In this document: positions 18,182 through 25,696 of the stretch, in pieces
Numbering within the stretch: position 1 is the first letter of the stretch
Layout: each line of letters begins with the position of its first letter
Source of the DNA: Lachnospiraceae bacterium
GTDB lineage: Bacteria; Bacillota; Clostridia; Lachnospirales; Lachnospiraceae
Direction: 5' to 3'
Length of the DNA stretch: 64,000 nucleotides
NCBI GenBank assembly: GCA_016281335.1
Contig: JAEEIK010000036.1
Location: 1 to 64,000 of the forward strand
Program-made: the position numbers and the translations under genes
The notes under the pieces: generated by a model
Databases searched by the model: none
Seen by the model: the letters and a program-made list of their open reading frames with translations, nothing else
What the model was told of the DNA's origin: nothing

Positions 18182-18266
18182 GGTGTGAGAGGCATGCAGA
18201 TTCATACCAAATGGGTTCAACAACATATATTTAATAATCTGAACAATTCACCATAAGGAGGTTTCC

Positions 18267-19010
18267 ATGATATCCGCAAAAAATCTTACTATGATATACG
18301 GCACCGATCACAAGGCTGTCGATGATGTATCCTTTGAAATAGGAAAAGGTGAGATCGTCGGCTTTGCGGGTCCCAACGGTGCCGGTAAAACTACCGTGAT
18401 CAAAATGCTTACCGGTATATTAAAACCGGTTTCCGGCAGTGCCGTCATCAACGGCTATGATATAGTAAAGGAACCGCTTAAGGCAAAATCTTCCTTTGCT
18501 TATGTATCTGATAATCCGGATGTACTCCTGCAGCTTACCGGACTGGAATACATCAACTTCATAGCCGATGTATACAAAGTTCCTACCGAAGAAAGAGCTC
18601 CGAGGATCAAAGAATTCTCTGAACGTTTCGCAATTGCCGATGCCCTTGATACACCGATGCGGGAGTATTCCCACGGCATGCGGCAGAAGCTCATGGTCAT
18701 CGCAGCCCTCATACATGAGCCTCCCGTATGGATACTCGATGAACCGATGACCGGCCTGGATCCCAGTGCCGCTTTCGAATTAAAGCAGATGATGCGTGAA
18801 CATGCCGCAAAAGGCAACTGTGTCCTCTTTTCAACCCATGTGCTGGAAGTAGCCGAGAAGCTCTGTGATCATATCATGATAATCAATCATGGCCGTTCTA
18901 TCTATCAGGGCACAGTTGAAGAACTCGAAGCAAGTTATCCCGGCAAAGACCTTGAGTCTGTTTTCCTCGAACTTATCAGTTATAAAAAGAGTGATGAAAC
19001 GGAGGCTTGA
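18267..19010 (+). CDS. ABC transporter ATP-binding protein
   Basis: A 247-aa ABC-2 type ATPase. Walker A GPNGAGKTT (about residues 33-41), signature YSHGMRQK, Walker B VWILDEPMTGLD and switch His STHVLEVAEKLCD are present. The ribosome site is AAGGAGG. The partner permease starts seven bases after its stop. The pair resembles exporters of the CcmA/YhaQ type, but no substrate gene is adjacent, so the cargo is unknown. Confidence 0.93.
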   Translation: MISAKNLTMIYGTDHKAVDDVSFEIGKGEIVGFAGPNGAGKTTVIKMLTGILKPVSGSAVINGYDIVKEPLKAKSSFAYVSDNPDVLLQLTGLEYINFIADVYKVPTEERAPRIKEFSERFAIADALDTPMREYSHGMRQKLMVIAALIHEPPVWILDEPMTGLDPSAAFELKQMMREHAAKGNCVLFSTHVLEVAEKLCDHIMIINHGRSIYQGTVEELEASYPGKDLESVFLELISYKKSDETEA

Positions 19011-19017
19011 TTTTAAT

Positions 19018-20700
19018 ATGTCAAATGTTAAATACCTCTTTAATATATACAATAAGAACTTCGAAATGCCCCTGCCTAAGAAAGGCTTCAAGGCAACTGC
19101 CTATACGGCTCTTGCCATTATCGCCATCACCTGCATCATAGTCCCCTGCTGTCTGATAGTCGGCTTTATCACCAACATTATGTCTCAGGCAATGATGCTG
19201 GAAGGTTCCAAGACCGGAGCCCTGATGTCCGAAATACACATTATGTCGGTCTTTTCTTTGGTATTCGGTCTTTTCGTGATCTTCAACGTACTCTATTTTT
19301 CCTCGGACCGTGAGCATCTTGTCACCCTTCCGATCACTCCGACAGAACTGCTTGCCGCCAAATTCAGGCACACCTACTTTGCCGAAAGTCTTATGGAGTT
19401 CCTTGTGATCCTCTCAATGTTCATAGGATACTTCATTGCCTGCGTAAGCAACTACCAAACGATCCGTTCCTTCGGTCTCATTTCCATACTTCTTGCACTG
19501 ATCGGAACCTTTGTTACTCCCCTGCTTCCGTTGGTTTACTGCGCGATTATAAGCATGTTATTGATGGCTTTACTTAAAAATGTCAAGAACGCGAAGATCT
19601 TTTCCCACGTTTCCGATTTCTTTCTTCTGCTTTTCGTCGGACTCTTTCTTCTCTCCTTTAAGGATTCCGGCGGAATCACTGTAAACAACTATATTGAATC
19701 TCTTCTTGCAGAAAATAACCTTTTCTTCCGTATATGCAACATTTTGTTCTTCACAGTGCCTCTGCTCTGCAAGGCAATGGAAGCTGAAAGCCTGTTACTT
19801 GCTCTATTATATCTGATAGCAAATGTAATACCCGTATGCCTTATGCTTCTTATCGGAAAGTATCTGTATCAGGAAGGACTCTATACTGCAGCATCCCTGG
19901 GAAGCAGTCACAAACAGGCTGACGTCAATAAATTAAATATGAAATTAACTTCTGTTTTCAGCGCATGTTTTCATAAAGAACTTAAAGTCCTGCTCAGGAC
20001 CAAAGCCTATTCCAATAACTGTGTCTATATCAATCTGCTCTGGCCCATAGGAGTATTTCTCTTCTTTAGCTTAAGCTCCAAAAACGAAAACGTTCAGAGA
20101 TTCAGGGAACTGTATGGCAACCCCTCATATCCCAGGGCTGCCCTTATAATGATGCTGATCGTTATTGCTGTTTCCTTTATAGCCTCGGCCTTAAACACCC
20201 TGGCTTCCACCGCTTTTTCACGGGAAGGCGCCCATGTGGACCTTATCAAATACATACCGGTGCCTTACAGCACCCAGCTGAATGCCAAGATCCTTACCGC
20301 GATAGTCTTTACTTACCCTTCTTTGCTGCTGTCGATAGTAGTAGCCTCTTATTTTCTTAATTTTGACTTCCTGACCGGCCTGACATATGCCTTAACAGCC
20401 CTGCTGGCCATGACCATCTGCATCGTAACCGGTCTGGCAATGGACTCGGCAGCTCCCTATACAGTCTGGTCAGACGAATACAGCGCCCTCAGGGGCAACC
20501 TGAACAGCTTCTTCAACATGGCAGTCTCCATGCTGGTAGCTTTCCTGCTCTGCGCCCTGATATTCCTTCTGTTTGAACTAACCCCGGCCTCTTTATCTGC
20601 AGTAACCATACTGGTTCTTGTCATACTGACCATAGCATCTATTCTTGCAATCACCTTCGGCCGCAGGATCATAATAGACAATATGAAAGAACTCTATTGA
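19018..20700 (+). CDS. ABC-2 type transporter permease
   Basis: A 560-aa permease with about 12 predicted helices in two blocks (about 35-290 and 350-560). The frame is open further upstream inside the ATPase gene, but the ATG at 19018 (SNVKYLFNIYNKNFEMPL) follows a GGAGG 11 bases earlier and lies just after the ATPase stop. The second half contains an RTKAYSNNCVYINLLWP segment like that of large single-protein exporters in Clostridia. The cargo is unknown. It ends convergently with purH, with a nested palindrome and a bidirectional terminator between. Confidence 0.88.
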   Translation: MSNVKYLFNIYNKNFEMPLPKKGFKATAYTALAIIAITCIIVPCCLIVGFITNIMSQAMMLEGSKTGALMSEIHIMSVFSLVFGLFVIFNVLYFSSDREHLVTLPITPTELLAAKFRHTYFAESLMEFLVILSMFIGYFIACVSNYQTIRSFGLISILLALIGTFVTPLLPLVYCAIISMLLMALLKNVKNAKIFSHVSDFFLLLFVGLFLLSFKDSGGITVNNYIESLLAENNLFFRICNILFFTVPLLCKAMEAESLLLALLYLIANVIPVCLMLLIGKYLYQEGLYTAASLGSSHKQADVNKLNMKLTSVFSACFHKELKVLLRTKAYSNNCVYINLLWPIGVFLFFSLSSKNENVQRFRELYGNPSYPRAALIMMLIVIAVSFIASALNTLASTAFSREGAHVDLIKYIPVPYSTQLNAKILTAIVFTYPSLLLSIVVASYFLNFDFLTGLTYALTALLAMTICIVTGLAMDSAAPYTVWSDEYSALRGNLNSFFNMAVSMLVAFLLCALIFLLFELTPASLSAVTILVLVILTIASILAITFGRRIIIDNMKELY

Positions 20701-20720
20701 TCATCTCACAACCGTCTTAT

Positions 20721-20858
20721 GCAAAGATCTATCCCAACGCAAGACTGTGTGAAGCCGCCGGTGCTTAACGAGCATGAGTCCAAGGGACGAAATGCGAGTT
20801 TAGCACCGTTGCGAGCTGAACCCAAGCGAAAGCGGGTCTTGCGTGGGATGATCTTTGC
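20721..20858. repeat. Nested palindromic element, copy B
   Basis: Outer arms 20721-20745 and 20836-20858 pair with two single-base bulges. The inner core CCGGTGCTTAACGAG (20758-20772) pairs with CGAGTTTAGCACCG (20795-20808). Core and 3' flank match copy A at 16847. GCTGAACCCAAGC occurs twice, at 20815 (within the element) and 20873 (just after it). Confidence 0.8.
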
Positions 20859-20897
20859 GTATTGACGTTAGCGCTGAACCCAAGCATATGCTATAAA

Positions 20898-20932
20898 ATA
20901 AGCCCTGCAATCGAAGATTGCAGGGCTTGTAT
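20898..20932. terminator. Bidirectional terminator between ABC permease and purH
   Basis: AAGCCCTGCAATC, a GAAG loop and GATTGCAGGGCTT form a perfect 13-bp stem between two convergent genes. T-rich sequence after the stem is short on both strands. Confidence 0.75.
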
Positions 20933-20953
20933 CTCTTATGTACGTCGATAGGA

Positions 20954-22132
20954 TCAATGATGGAACAGTCTGATTCCTGTGAAGCACATGGTCATTCCGA
21001 GTTTGTTGCAGGCGTCGATGACATCCTGATCACGCTTGGAGCCGCCGGGCTGTGCAACGTATTTTACGCCGGAACGCCCTGCTCTTTCGATATTGTCGGA
21101 GAAGGGGAAGAATGCATCGGAGCCAAGGGCCACGTCTGTGGCCTGTGCAAGCCAGGCTTTCTTTTCTTCGGTGGTAAACACTTCAGGCTTTTCGGTAAAG
21201 ATATTCTGCCATTTTCCTTCAGCGAGTACATCCATGTAGTCTTCTCCGATGTAGAGATCTATGGAATTGTCACGATCTGCCCGGCTTATCCCCGGTACGA
21301 ATTTAAGATCCAGCACCTTCGGGCACTGTCTTAAGAGCCAGTTATCTGCCTTGCTGCCTGCCAGTCTGGTGCAGTGGATCCTTGACTGCTGGCCGGCGCC
21401 GATTCCTATCGCCTGTCCGCCTTTAGCGTAGCATACAGAGTTGGACTGGGTATACTTAAGGGTTATGAGCGCGATGAGCAGGTCTATCTCTGCCTGCTTG
21501 GGCAGGTTCTTACTCTCGGTCACGATGTTGGCAAGAAGCTCGCTGTTAATGGGGAGTTCGTTACGCCCCTGCTCGAAGGTAATGCCGAATACATCCTTAT
21601 GCTCTATAGGCTGCGGCCTGTATTCCGGATCTATCTTGATTACGTTGTATGCGCCCTTTTTCTTTCCTTTCAGTAACTCAAGCGCTTCGGGCTCGTATCC
21701 CGGAGCTATTATACCGTCGGAAACCTCGGGCTTGATCAGCTTTGCGGTAGCCACATCGCATACATCGGAAAGAGATATGAAATCACCGAAGGAAGACATA
21801 CGGTCAGCGCCTCTGGCTCTCGCATAAGCGCAGGCAAGAGGTGACAGTTCTGCATCTTCAGGCACAAAGTATATCTTCTTCATAACATCGTCAAGCTCTA
21901 TGCCCACAGCGGCGCCCGCCGGTGATACATGCTTGAATGACGCAGCAGCGGGAAGTCCCGTGGCAGCCTTAAGTTCGCGCACCAGCTGCCAGCCGTTGAA
22001 AGCATCCATAAAGTTGATGTATCCGGGCTTACCGTTCAGTACCTCTATAGGCAGCTCGCGTCCGTCATTAACAAAGATCTTTGACGGTTTCTGATTGGGG
22101 TTACATCCGTATTTTAATTCCAGTTCCTTCAT
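20954..22132 (-). CDS. AICAR formyltransferase, stand-alone PurH C-terminal type
   Basis: Adds a formyl group from 10-formyl-THF to AICAR, the ninth step of de novo purine synthesis. The 392-aa protein contains the formyltransferase signature FKHVSPAGAAVG (Lys-His pair, about residue 67) and GSKADNWLLRQCP near 275, but has no N-terminal MGS-like IMP cyclohydrolase domain that normal PurH (about 510 aa) carries. The missing step is supplied by the gene just upstream, 18 bases away. Both lie behind a ZTP riboswitch, whose ligand is the phosphorylated form of this enzyme's substrate, ZMP. Confidence 0.92.
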   Translation of the reverse strand: MKELELKYGCNPNQKPSKIFVNDGRELPIEVLNGKPGYINFMDAFNGWQLVRELKAATGLPAAASFKHVSPAGAAVGIELDDVMKKIYFVPEDAELSPLACAYARARGADRMSSFGDFISLSDVCDVATAKLIKPEVSDGIIAPGYEPEALELLKGKKKGAYNVIKIDPEYRPQPIEHKDVFGITFEQGRNELPINSELLANIVTESKNLPKQAEIDLLIALITLKYTQSNSVCYAKGGQAIGIGAGQQSRIHCTRLAGSKADNWLLRQCPKVLDLKFVPGISRADRDNSIDLYIGEDYMDVLAEGKWQNIFTEKPEVFTTEEKKAWLAQATDVALGSDAFFPFSDNIERAGRSGVKYVAQPGGSKRDQDVIDACNKLGMTMCFTGIRLFHH

Positions 22133-22150
22133 TGTCCGATAATCCTCCGT

Positions 22151-22867
22151 TTATTTATTCTTGTTTACGATCCTGGTCTCATACTCTCCCGTCGCTATAT
22201 CAATGTAACGAACGAAAAGTGAGACTTTATTCTCTTCATTCAGAGCATCCCAGAGCAGCTTTGTCATCTCATCGATGTCCTCGGTAGTTATGCCTATCAG
22301 CTCAGGCTCACCTTCGAAAGAAGGAAGCGGATTTCCGTCGCCCATATATGTATGAATAAATCTGCCCTCTCCGCTGACCGGGGTCTCATATGCGAATGTA
22401 TAGCGGTTGCATGAAGAAGCATCTCCCTGGTTACTCTTTAAGATAGACATCGCGTAACTGTATTTCCCGGATTCTATGTGCATGATACCGGATATCCTCG
22501 GAGTCAGGTTCGGCGCATCGGGCTCAAACTCACGGCTGCGCAGGGACTGCTCAAAGGTCAGCTGCTTATCCATTCCTTCATATATGGTATCCGTCTGGTC
22601 ACCGTTGGTCACGATGGTCTTGTTTCCGAGCACCCGTACCGGTGCATAAATGATCAGGCTCGGATCAGACAGTTTGGCGGGATCAAAAGCCTGGGTCCTG
22701 ATGCCTTCACCGTCTTCTACAAATACACGGTTGCGGCTGTTCTCGCTTCTGCCCATGATAAAATACGCGGTAACGGCATATTTTCCGCCGGGTGTTTTTC
22801 CCAGAATGATGCCTCTTCCGGGATAGGCATTGTTTCTCAGCAGCTCGGAAATGTCATTTTTCTTCAT
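22151..22867 (-). CDS. IMP cyclohydrolase, PurO-like
   Basis: Closes the FAICAR ring to give IMP, the last step of de novo purine synthesis. The 238-aa protein matches the PurO fold family known first in archaea: YPGRGIILGKTPGGKYAVTAYFIMGRSENSRNRVF at the N-terminus and GDQTDTIYEGM near 100. The start at ATG 22867 has AAAGGAG nine bases upstream; the longer frame to 22897 has none. It pairs with the stand-alone formyltransferase downstream, so the two replace bifunctional PurH. It is transcribed from the promoter at 23086 through the ZTP riboswitch. Confidence 0.88.
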   Translation of the reverse strand: MKKNDISELLRNNAYPGRGIILGKTPGGKYAVTAYFIMGRSENSRNRVFVEDGEGIRTQAFDPAKLSDPSLIIYAPVRVLGNKTIVTNGDQTDTIYEGMDKQLTFEQSLRSREFEPDAPNLTPRISGIMHIESGKYSYAMSILKSNQGDASSCNRYTFAYETPVSGEGRFIHTYMGDGNPLPSFEGEPELIGITTEDIDEMTKLLWDALNEENKVSLFVRYIDIATGEYETRIVNKNK

Positions 22868-22949
22868 ACCTTTTCTCCTTTTGTTTTGTGGCGGCACGAA
22901 CGCCGCATGATCTGTTCCACGGTTCCCGATATAGATATTATGTCACTGA

Positions 22950-22989
22950 AAAATAAAAAACCGCCGGGGAACCTGCAGTACCCAGACGG
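22950..22989 (-). terminator. Riboswitch-controlled terminator before the IMP genes
   Basis: On the minus strand CCGTCTGGG pairs with CCCCGGCGG (22961-22989), followed by TTTTTTATTTTT. The 5' arm is the same CCGTC that forms the riboswitch pseudoknot, so binding of ZTP and termination exclude each other. Confidence 0.8.
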
Positions 22990-23071
22990 TCGGTTTCTTC
23001 TTTCAAAGATATGCTTCACGTGGTAAACTCCACTAACCCGAACACCGGGTATCCCGTCAGTCACATATCTG
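22979..23071 (-). ncRNA. ZTP (pfl motif) riboswitch
   Basis: On the minus strand P1 is AGATATG (23064-23070) with CATATCT (23007-23013), enclosing the invariant GTGACTGACGG, a P2 hairpin and the AGTGGAG...CCAC segment. After a linker comes CCGACCGTCTGGG; GACGG (23054-23058) pairs with CCGTC (22985-22989) as the pseudoknot. These are the hallmarks of the pfl motif that senses ZTP/ZMP, a sign of low 10-formyl-THF. It controls the PurO-like and PurH-like genes by antitermination. Confidence 0.88.
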
Positions 23072-23085
23072 TTTTTAATAAATAC

Positions 23086-23114
23086 ATTCTAACCTAAGCC
23101 TGCCGAAAAAGCAA
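23086..23114 (-). promoter_or_regulatory. Promoter of the ZTP riboswitch and IMP genes
   Basis: TTGCTT (23109-23114), 17-base spacer, TAGAAT (23086-23091) on the minus strand, directly after the MATE gene stop and about 15 bases before the riboswitch P1. Confidence 0.7.
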
Positions 23115-23117
23115 GCA

Positions 23118-24476
23118 TTACTCCATCTTTTTCAGTTCGGATAATCCTATCGGAAGCGCCAGCGCCACCGCACATATATCCGCCACTGTCTGTGTTATCT
23201 CCACGCCGGTAAGCCCGAAGAGCTTCGGCAATATCAAGATGGCCGGGATAAAAAATATTCCGTTCCTGGCCGACGAAGTTATGGAAGCCTTCACGCCCCG
23301 CCCTATGGATTGCAGCATCATGTTAGTGATGACCGTCACCGCAAGCAGCGGCAGCGCCACGGCCTGGCATCTTAAGGCCACCCGTCCTACCGCCACCACC
23401 GCATCATCATCACGAAATACCCTGACGATCTGCGGCGCGAAAACAAAACATGCTGCTCCGGCCAGTGTCAGAAACAGGGTTCCCCATTTCACACAGAAGG
23501 CAAACCCTTCCTTTACTCTCTTTGTCAGACCGGCGCCGTAATTAAAGGAGCAGACCGGCTGATAGCCCTGCCCGAAACCAATGAGCGCCGAGCTTACCAG
23601 CATCATTACTCTTGTCACTATGCTCATACCGGCTATAGCCTCATCGGCACCGAGGCTTCCTGCGCTACGGTTTAACAGTATGGTCGCAATGGCTGCCAAT
23701 CCCTGTCTGAACAGCGAAGGCGCGCCGCCATTGATTATCTCCCTGATATAATAGCCGTTTATCTTTATCCGGCTTGCTTTTATCCTGATATTCTCGCCTT
23801 TTCCCGCGCCTATCAGCAGTATGCAGAAACTCATTATCTGTCCGGATATCGTCGCTATGGCTGCTCCGCGCACGCCCATGTCAAAGACAAAGATCAGCAG
23901 CGGATCCAGTCCCATATTGATTACCGCACCGGCCATCAGACCAACCATGGCGTAGACAGCAGCCCCCTGGAAACGCAGCTGGTTATTGATAACAAACTGT
24001 CCCATGGTAAAAGGCGCGCCCAGAAGGATTATGCCCGCATACGCAGCTGTCATGCGAAGAGTTTCGGCGCTCACGTCATCAGTCGCCAGAAAACTTACAA
24101 TGGGATTTATTGCGATATTACCGATAAGCGCAAACAATGTGCCTGATATAAGCGCCAGAGCAAAGCCCGTCGAGGCCATTTCATTTGCCTTATCCTTCTC
24201 TCCTGCTCCGAGCATACGAGAAAGGAAATTGCCCGATCCGTGACCAAAGAAAAAGCCGATAGCCTGTATCACGGCCATCAGCGGAAATACGATACCGACT
24301 GCTGCGGTAGCCTGGGTCCCGGCTCCCGGTATCTGCCCTACGAAGTAAGTATCTGCGGCATTGTATATCCCCGTTACCAGCATGCTTATTATAGTAGGTA
24401 TCGACAGTTTAACTATAAGCTCGGGGACCGGCGTCCCCGTCAGGTATTCGTATCTGTCCTTTTTATCCGCTGCCAA
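23118..24476 (-). CDS. MATE-family multidrug/cation antiporter
   Basis: A 452-aa membrane protein with 12 predicted helices, the usual MATE size. The N-terminus ELIVKLSIPTIISMLVTGIYNAADTYFVGQ and the mirrored second half (GFGQGYQPVCSFNYGA) mark the family. It exports drugs or metabolites in exchange for Na+ or H+. The gene starts five bases after the stop of an MntR/DtxR-like regulator gene, which suggests that its expression is tied to metal status, but MATE transport of a metal is not implied by the sequence. Confidence 0.93.
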   Translation of the reverse strand: MAADKKDRYEYLTGTPVPELIVKLSIPTIISMLVTGIYNAADTYFVGQIPGAGTQATAAVGIVFPLMAVIQAIGFFFGHGSGNFLSRMLGAGEKDKANEMASTGFALALISGTLFALIGNIAINPIVSFLATDDVSAETLRMTAAYAGIILLGAPFTMGQFVINNQLRFQGAAVYAMVGLMAGAVINMGLDPLLIFVFDMGVRGAAIATISGQIMSFCILLIGAGKGENIRIKASRIKINGYYIREIINGGAPSLFRQGLAAIATILLNRSAGSLGADEAIAGMSIVTRVMMLVSSALIGFGQGYQPVCSFNYGAGLTKRVKEGFAFCVKWGTLFLTLAGAACFVFAPQIVRVFRDDDAVVAVGRVALRCQAVALPLLAVTVITNMMLQSIGRGVKASITSSARNGIFFIPAILILPKLFGLTGVEITQTVADICAVALALPIGLSELKKME

Positions 24477-24481
24477 GAAAC

Positions 24482-24841
24482 TTACTCCATTATCTTTTTT
24501 ATTGCTTCAAAACTCTCAAGGCTTATAACATGCTCTATCCTGCATGCATCGGCTTCCGCCGTCTCGGGATTTACCCCCAGCGATATCAGCCACCCTGCGA
24601 TGGTCGTATGTCTGTCATAAACATCTTCCGCTATCTTTTTGCCGCTTTCGGTCAGACAGATGAAGCCCTGCTCCGAAACAGCGATCAGGCCCTTTTCCCG
24701 CAGGTTCTTCATGGCAATGGAAACACTGGATTTCCTGAATCCCATCTCCGCAGCTATATCGACTCCGCGAACTACCGGAAGCCTTTTCCCCAATATGAGT
24801 ATCGTTTCCAGATAGTCCTCAGCTGATTCGTTCGATCTCAT
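24482..24841 (-). CDS. MntR/DtxR-family metal-dependent regulator
   Basis: A 119-aa DNA-binding protein: N-terminal winged helix (SAEDYLETILILGKRLPVVRGVDIAAEMGFRKSSVSIAMKNLREKGLI) and a dimerisation domain with the metal ligands visible in His-Thr-Thr-Ile-Ala-Gly (about 78) and EADACRIEHVIS (about 96-107). It is short, lacking the SH3-like third domain of DtxR, as in MntR. ATG 24841 is preferred over GTG 24844 because AAGGAG then sits at the right distance. It is coupled to the MATE gene and probably controls it. Confidence 0.88.
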   Translation of the reverse strand: MRSNESAEDYLETILILGKRLPVVRGVDIAAEMGFRKSSVSIAMKNLREKGLIAVSEQGFICLTESGKKIAEDVYDRHTTIAGWLISLGVNPETAEADACRIEHVISLESFEAIKKIME

Positions 24842-24859
24842 CACGTACTCCTTAATTCA

Positions 24860-25696
24860 TCAGCCTCTGTGTCCGCCGCCATGGCTTCCGCCGCCACCGC
24901 CGCCACCGCCGCCACCGCCGCCGGAGGATCTGGGGCTGTAGGTCTTGGTGGTATTGGTCAGTATCATCCTGGGATCACGCACGCTCATCTCTGCCTGAAT
25001 GGATCTCAGTACTTCAGCATCCGAAACCTTTCTCGGACTGTTGGTAATCCTTACTATCACGAAATTCACCAGCACAGCAAGAATAAGCGCTAAAAGCGCA
25101 CTGGTTATATACTTCATGGGCTGGGCGATCTTGAGTCCGTCAAGGGCATTCAGACACTGGGTGAGCGCCACGTCAAGATAGCCGTAGAACTTCCATTCAT
25201 ACTCATAACCTTCGCGGCTTATGGTCTTCTTGGTATCGTTGATCGCGTTATCAGCGATGGTATTGGCAATGGAAACGCTGATAGTCTTATAAACAACGCT
25301 GCCCGGTTCATAGGATTCTATCCACAGCGTACAGCCGCCTTCAAGGTCGCTGTCCAGCACCACCGCAGCTACCAGACCTGTTTCCATCCCATACAGGGCT
25401 TCATAAAAACTCTTTGCTATAGCCCTGGAAGTGTTATCGTCAGCATATCCGCTTGCAACGGTAGTCATACCCAGCGCATTACCGTATGCGGTAAGTCCCT
25501 TAAGAGTCTCTCTCAAATCCTTTTCATTCTTACTGTCTATGACTCCCGCGCCATCATAAAATGCAGCGGTATAACCCGTCTCATCATTCCTGTATTCCCA
25601 GACTTCCTCTTCCTCTTCGGCCATAACAGGAAGATTCCGGCAGAAGATCATGAATATTACCATAAGTCCCGCAAAGCGCTTCATTATCTTACGCAT
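24860..25696 (-). CDS. TPM-domain membrane protein with poly-glycine tail
   Basis: A 278-aa exported protein: signal peptide (FAGLMVIFMIFCRNLPVMA), a TPM (YgcG-like) domain from about 45 to 185 with VIDSKNEKDLRETLKGL and TGLVAAVVLDSDLEGG, one membrane helix (about 198-217), a short cytoplasmic region and a run of 12 Gly before SHGGGHRG. The poly-Gly comes from a GGC/GGT tract. It overlaps the next gene upstream by eight bases and, as often in Firmicutes, is paired with a zinc-ribbon multi-pass protein. The ATG at 25696 has GGAGGGG six bases upstream. The function of TPM pairs is poorly known; membrane protein quality control has been suggested for relatives. Confidence 0.85.
   Translation of the reverse strand: MRKIMKRFAGLMVIFMIFCRNLPVMAEEEEEVWEYRNDETGYTAAFYDGAGVIDSKNEKDLRETLKGLTAYGNALGMTTVASGYADDNTSRAIAKSFYEALYGMETGLVAAVVLDSDLEGGCTLWIESYEPGSVVYKTISVSIANTIADNAINDTKKTISREGYEYEWKFYGYLDVALTQCLNALDGLKIAQPMKYITSALLALILAVLVNFVIVRITNSPRKVSDAEVLRSIQAEMSVRDPRMILTNTTKTYSPRSSGGGGGGGGGGGGSHGGGHRG
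24888..24924 (-). repeat. Nine-base microsatellite encoding poly-Gly
   Basis: CCGCCGCCA is repeated about four times on the plus strand, coding for the 12 consecutive glycines of the TPM protein. Length changes in units of three keep the frame. Confidence 0.85.

Noticed and set aside
22864-23064. 66-codon frame over the riboswitch
   Set aside because: It lies on the ZTP aptamer and terminator, whose paired structure explains the sequence.
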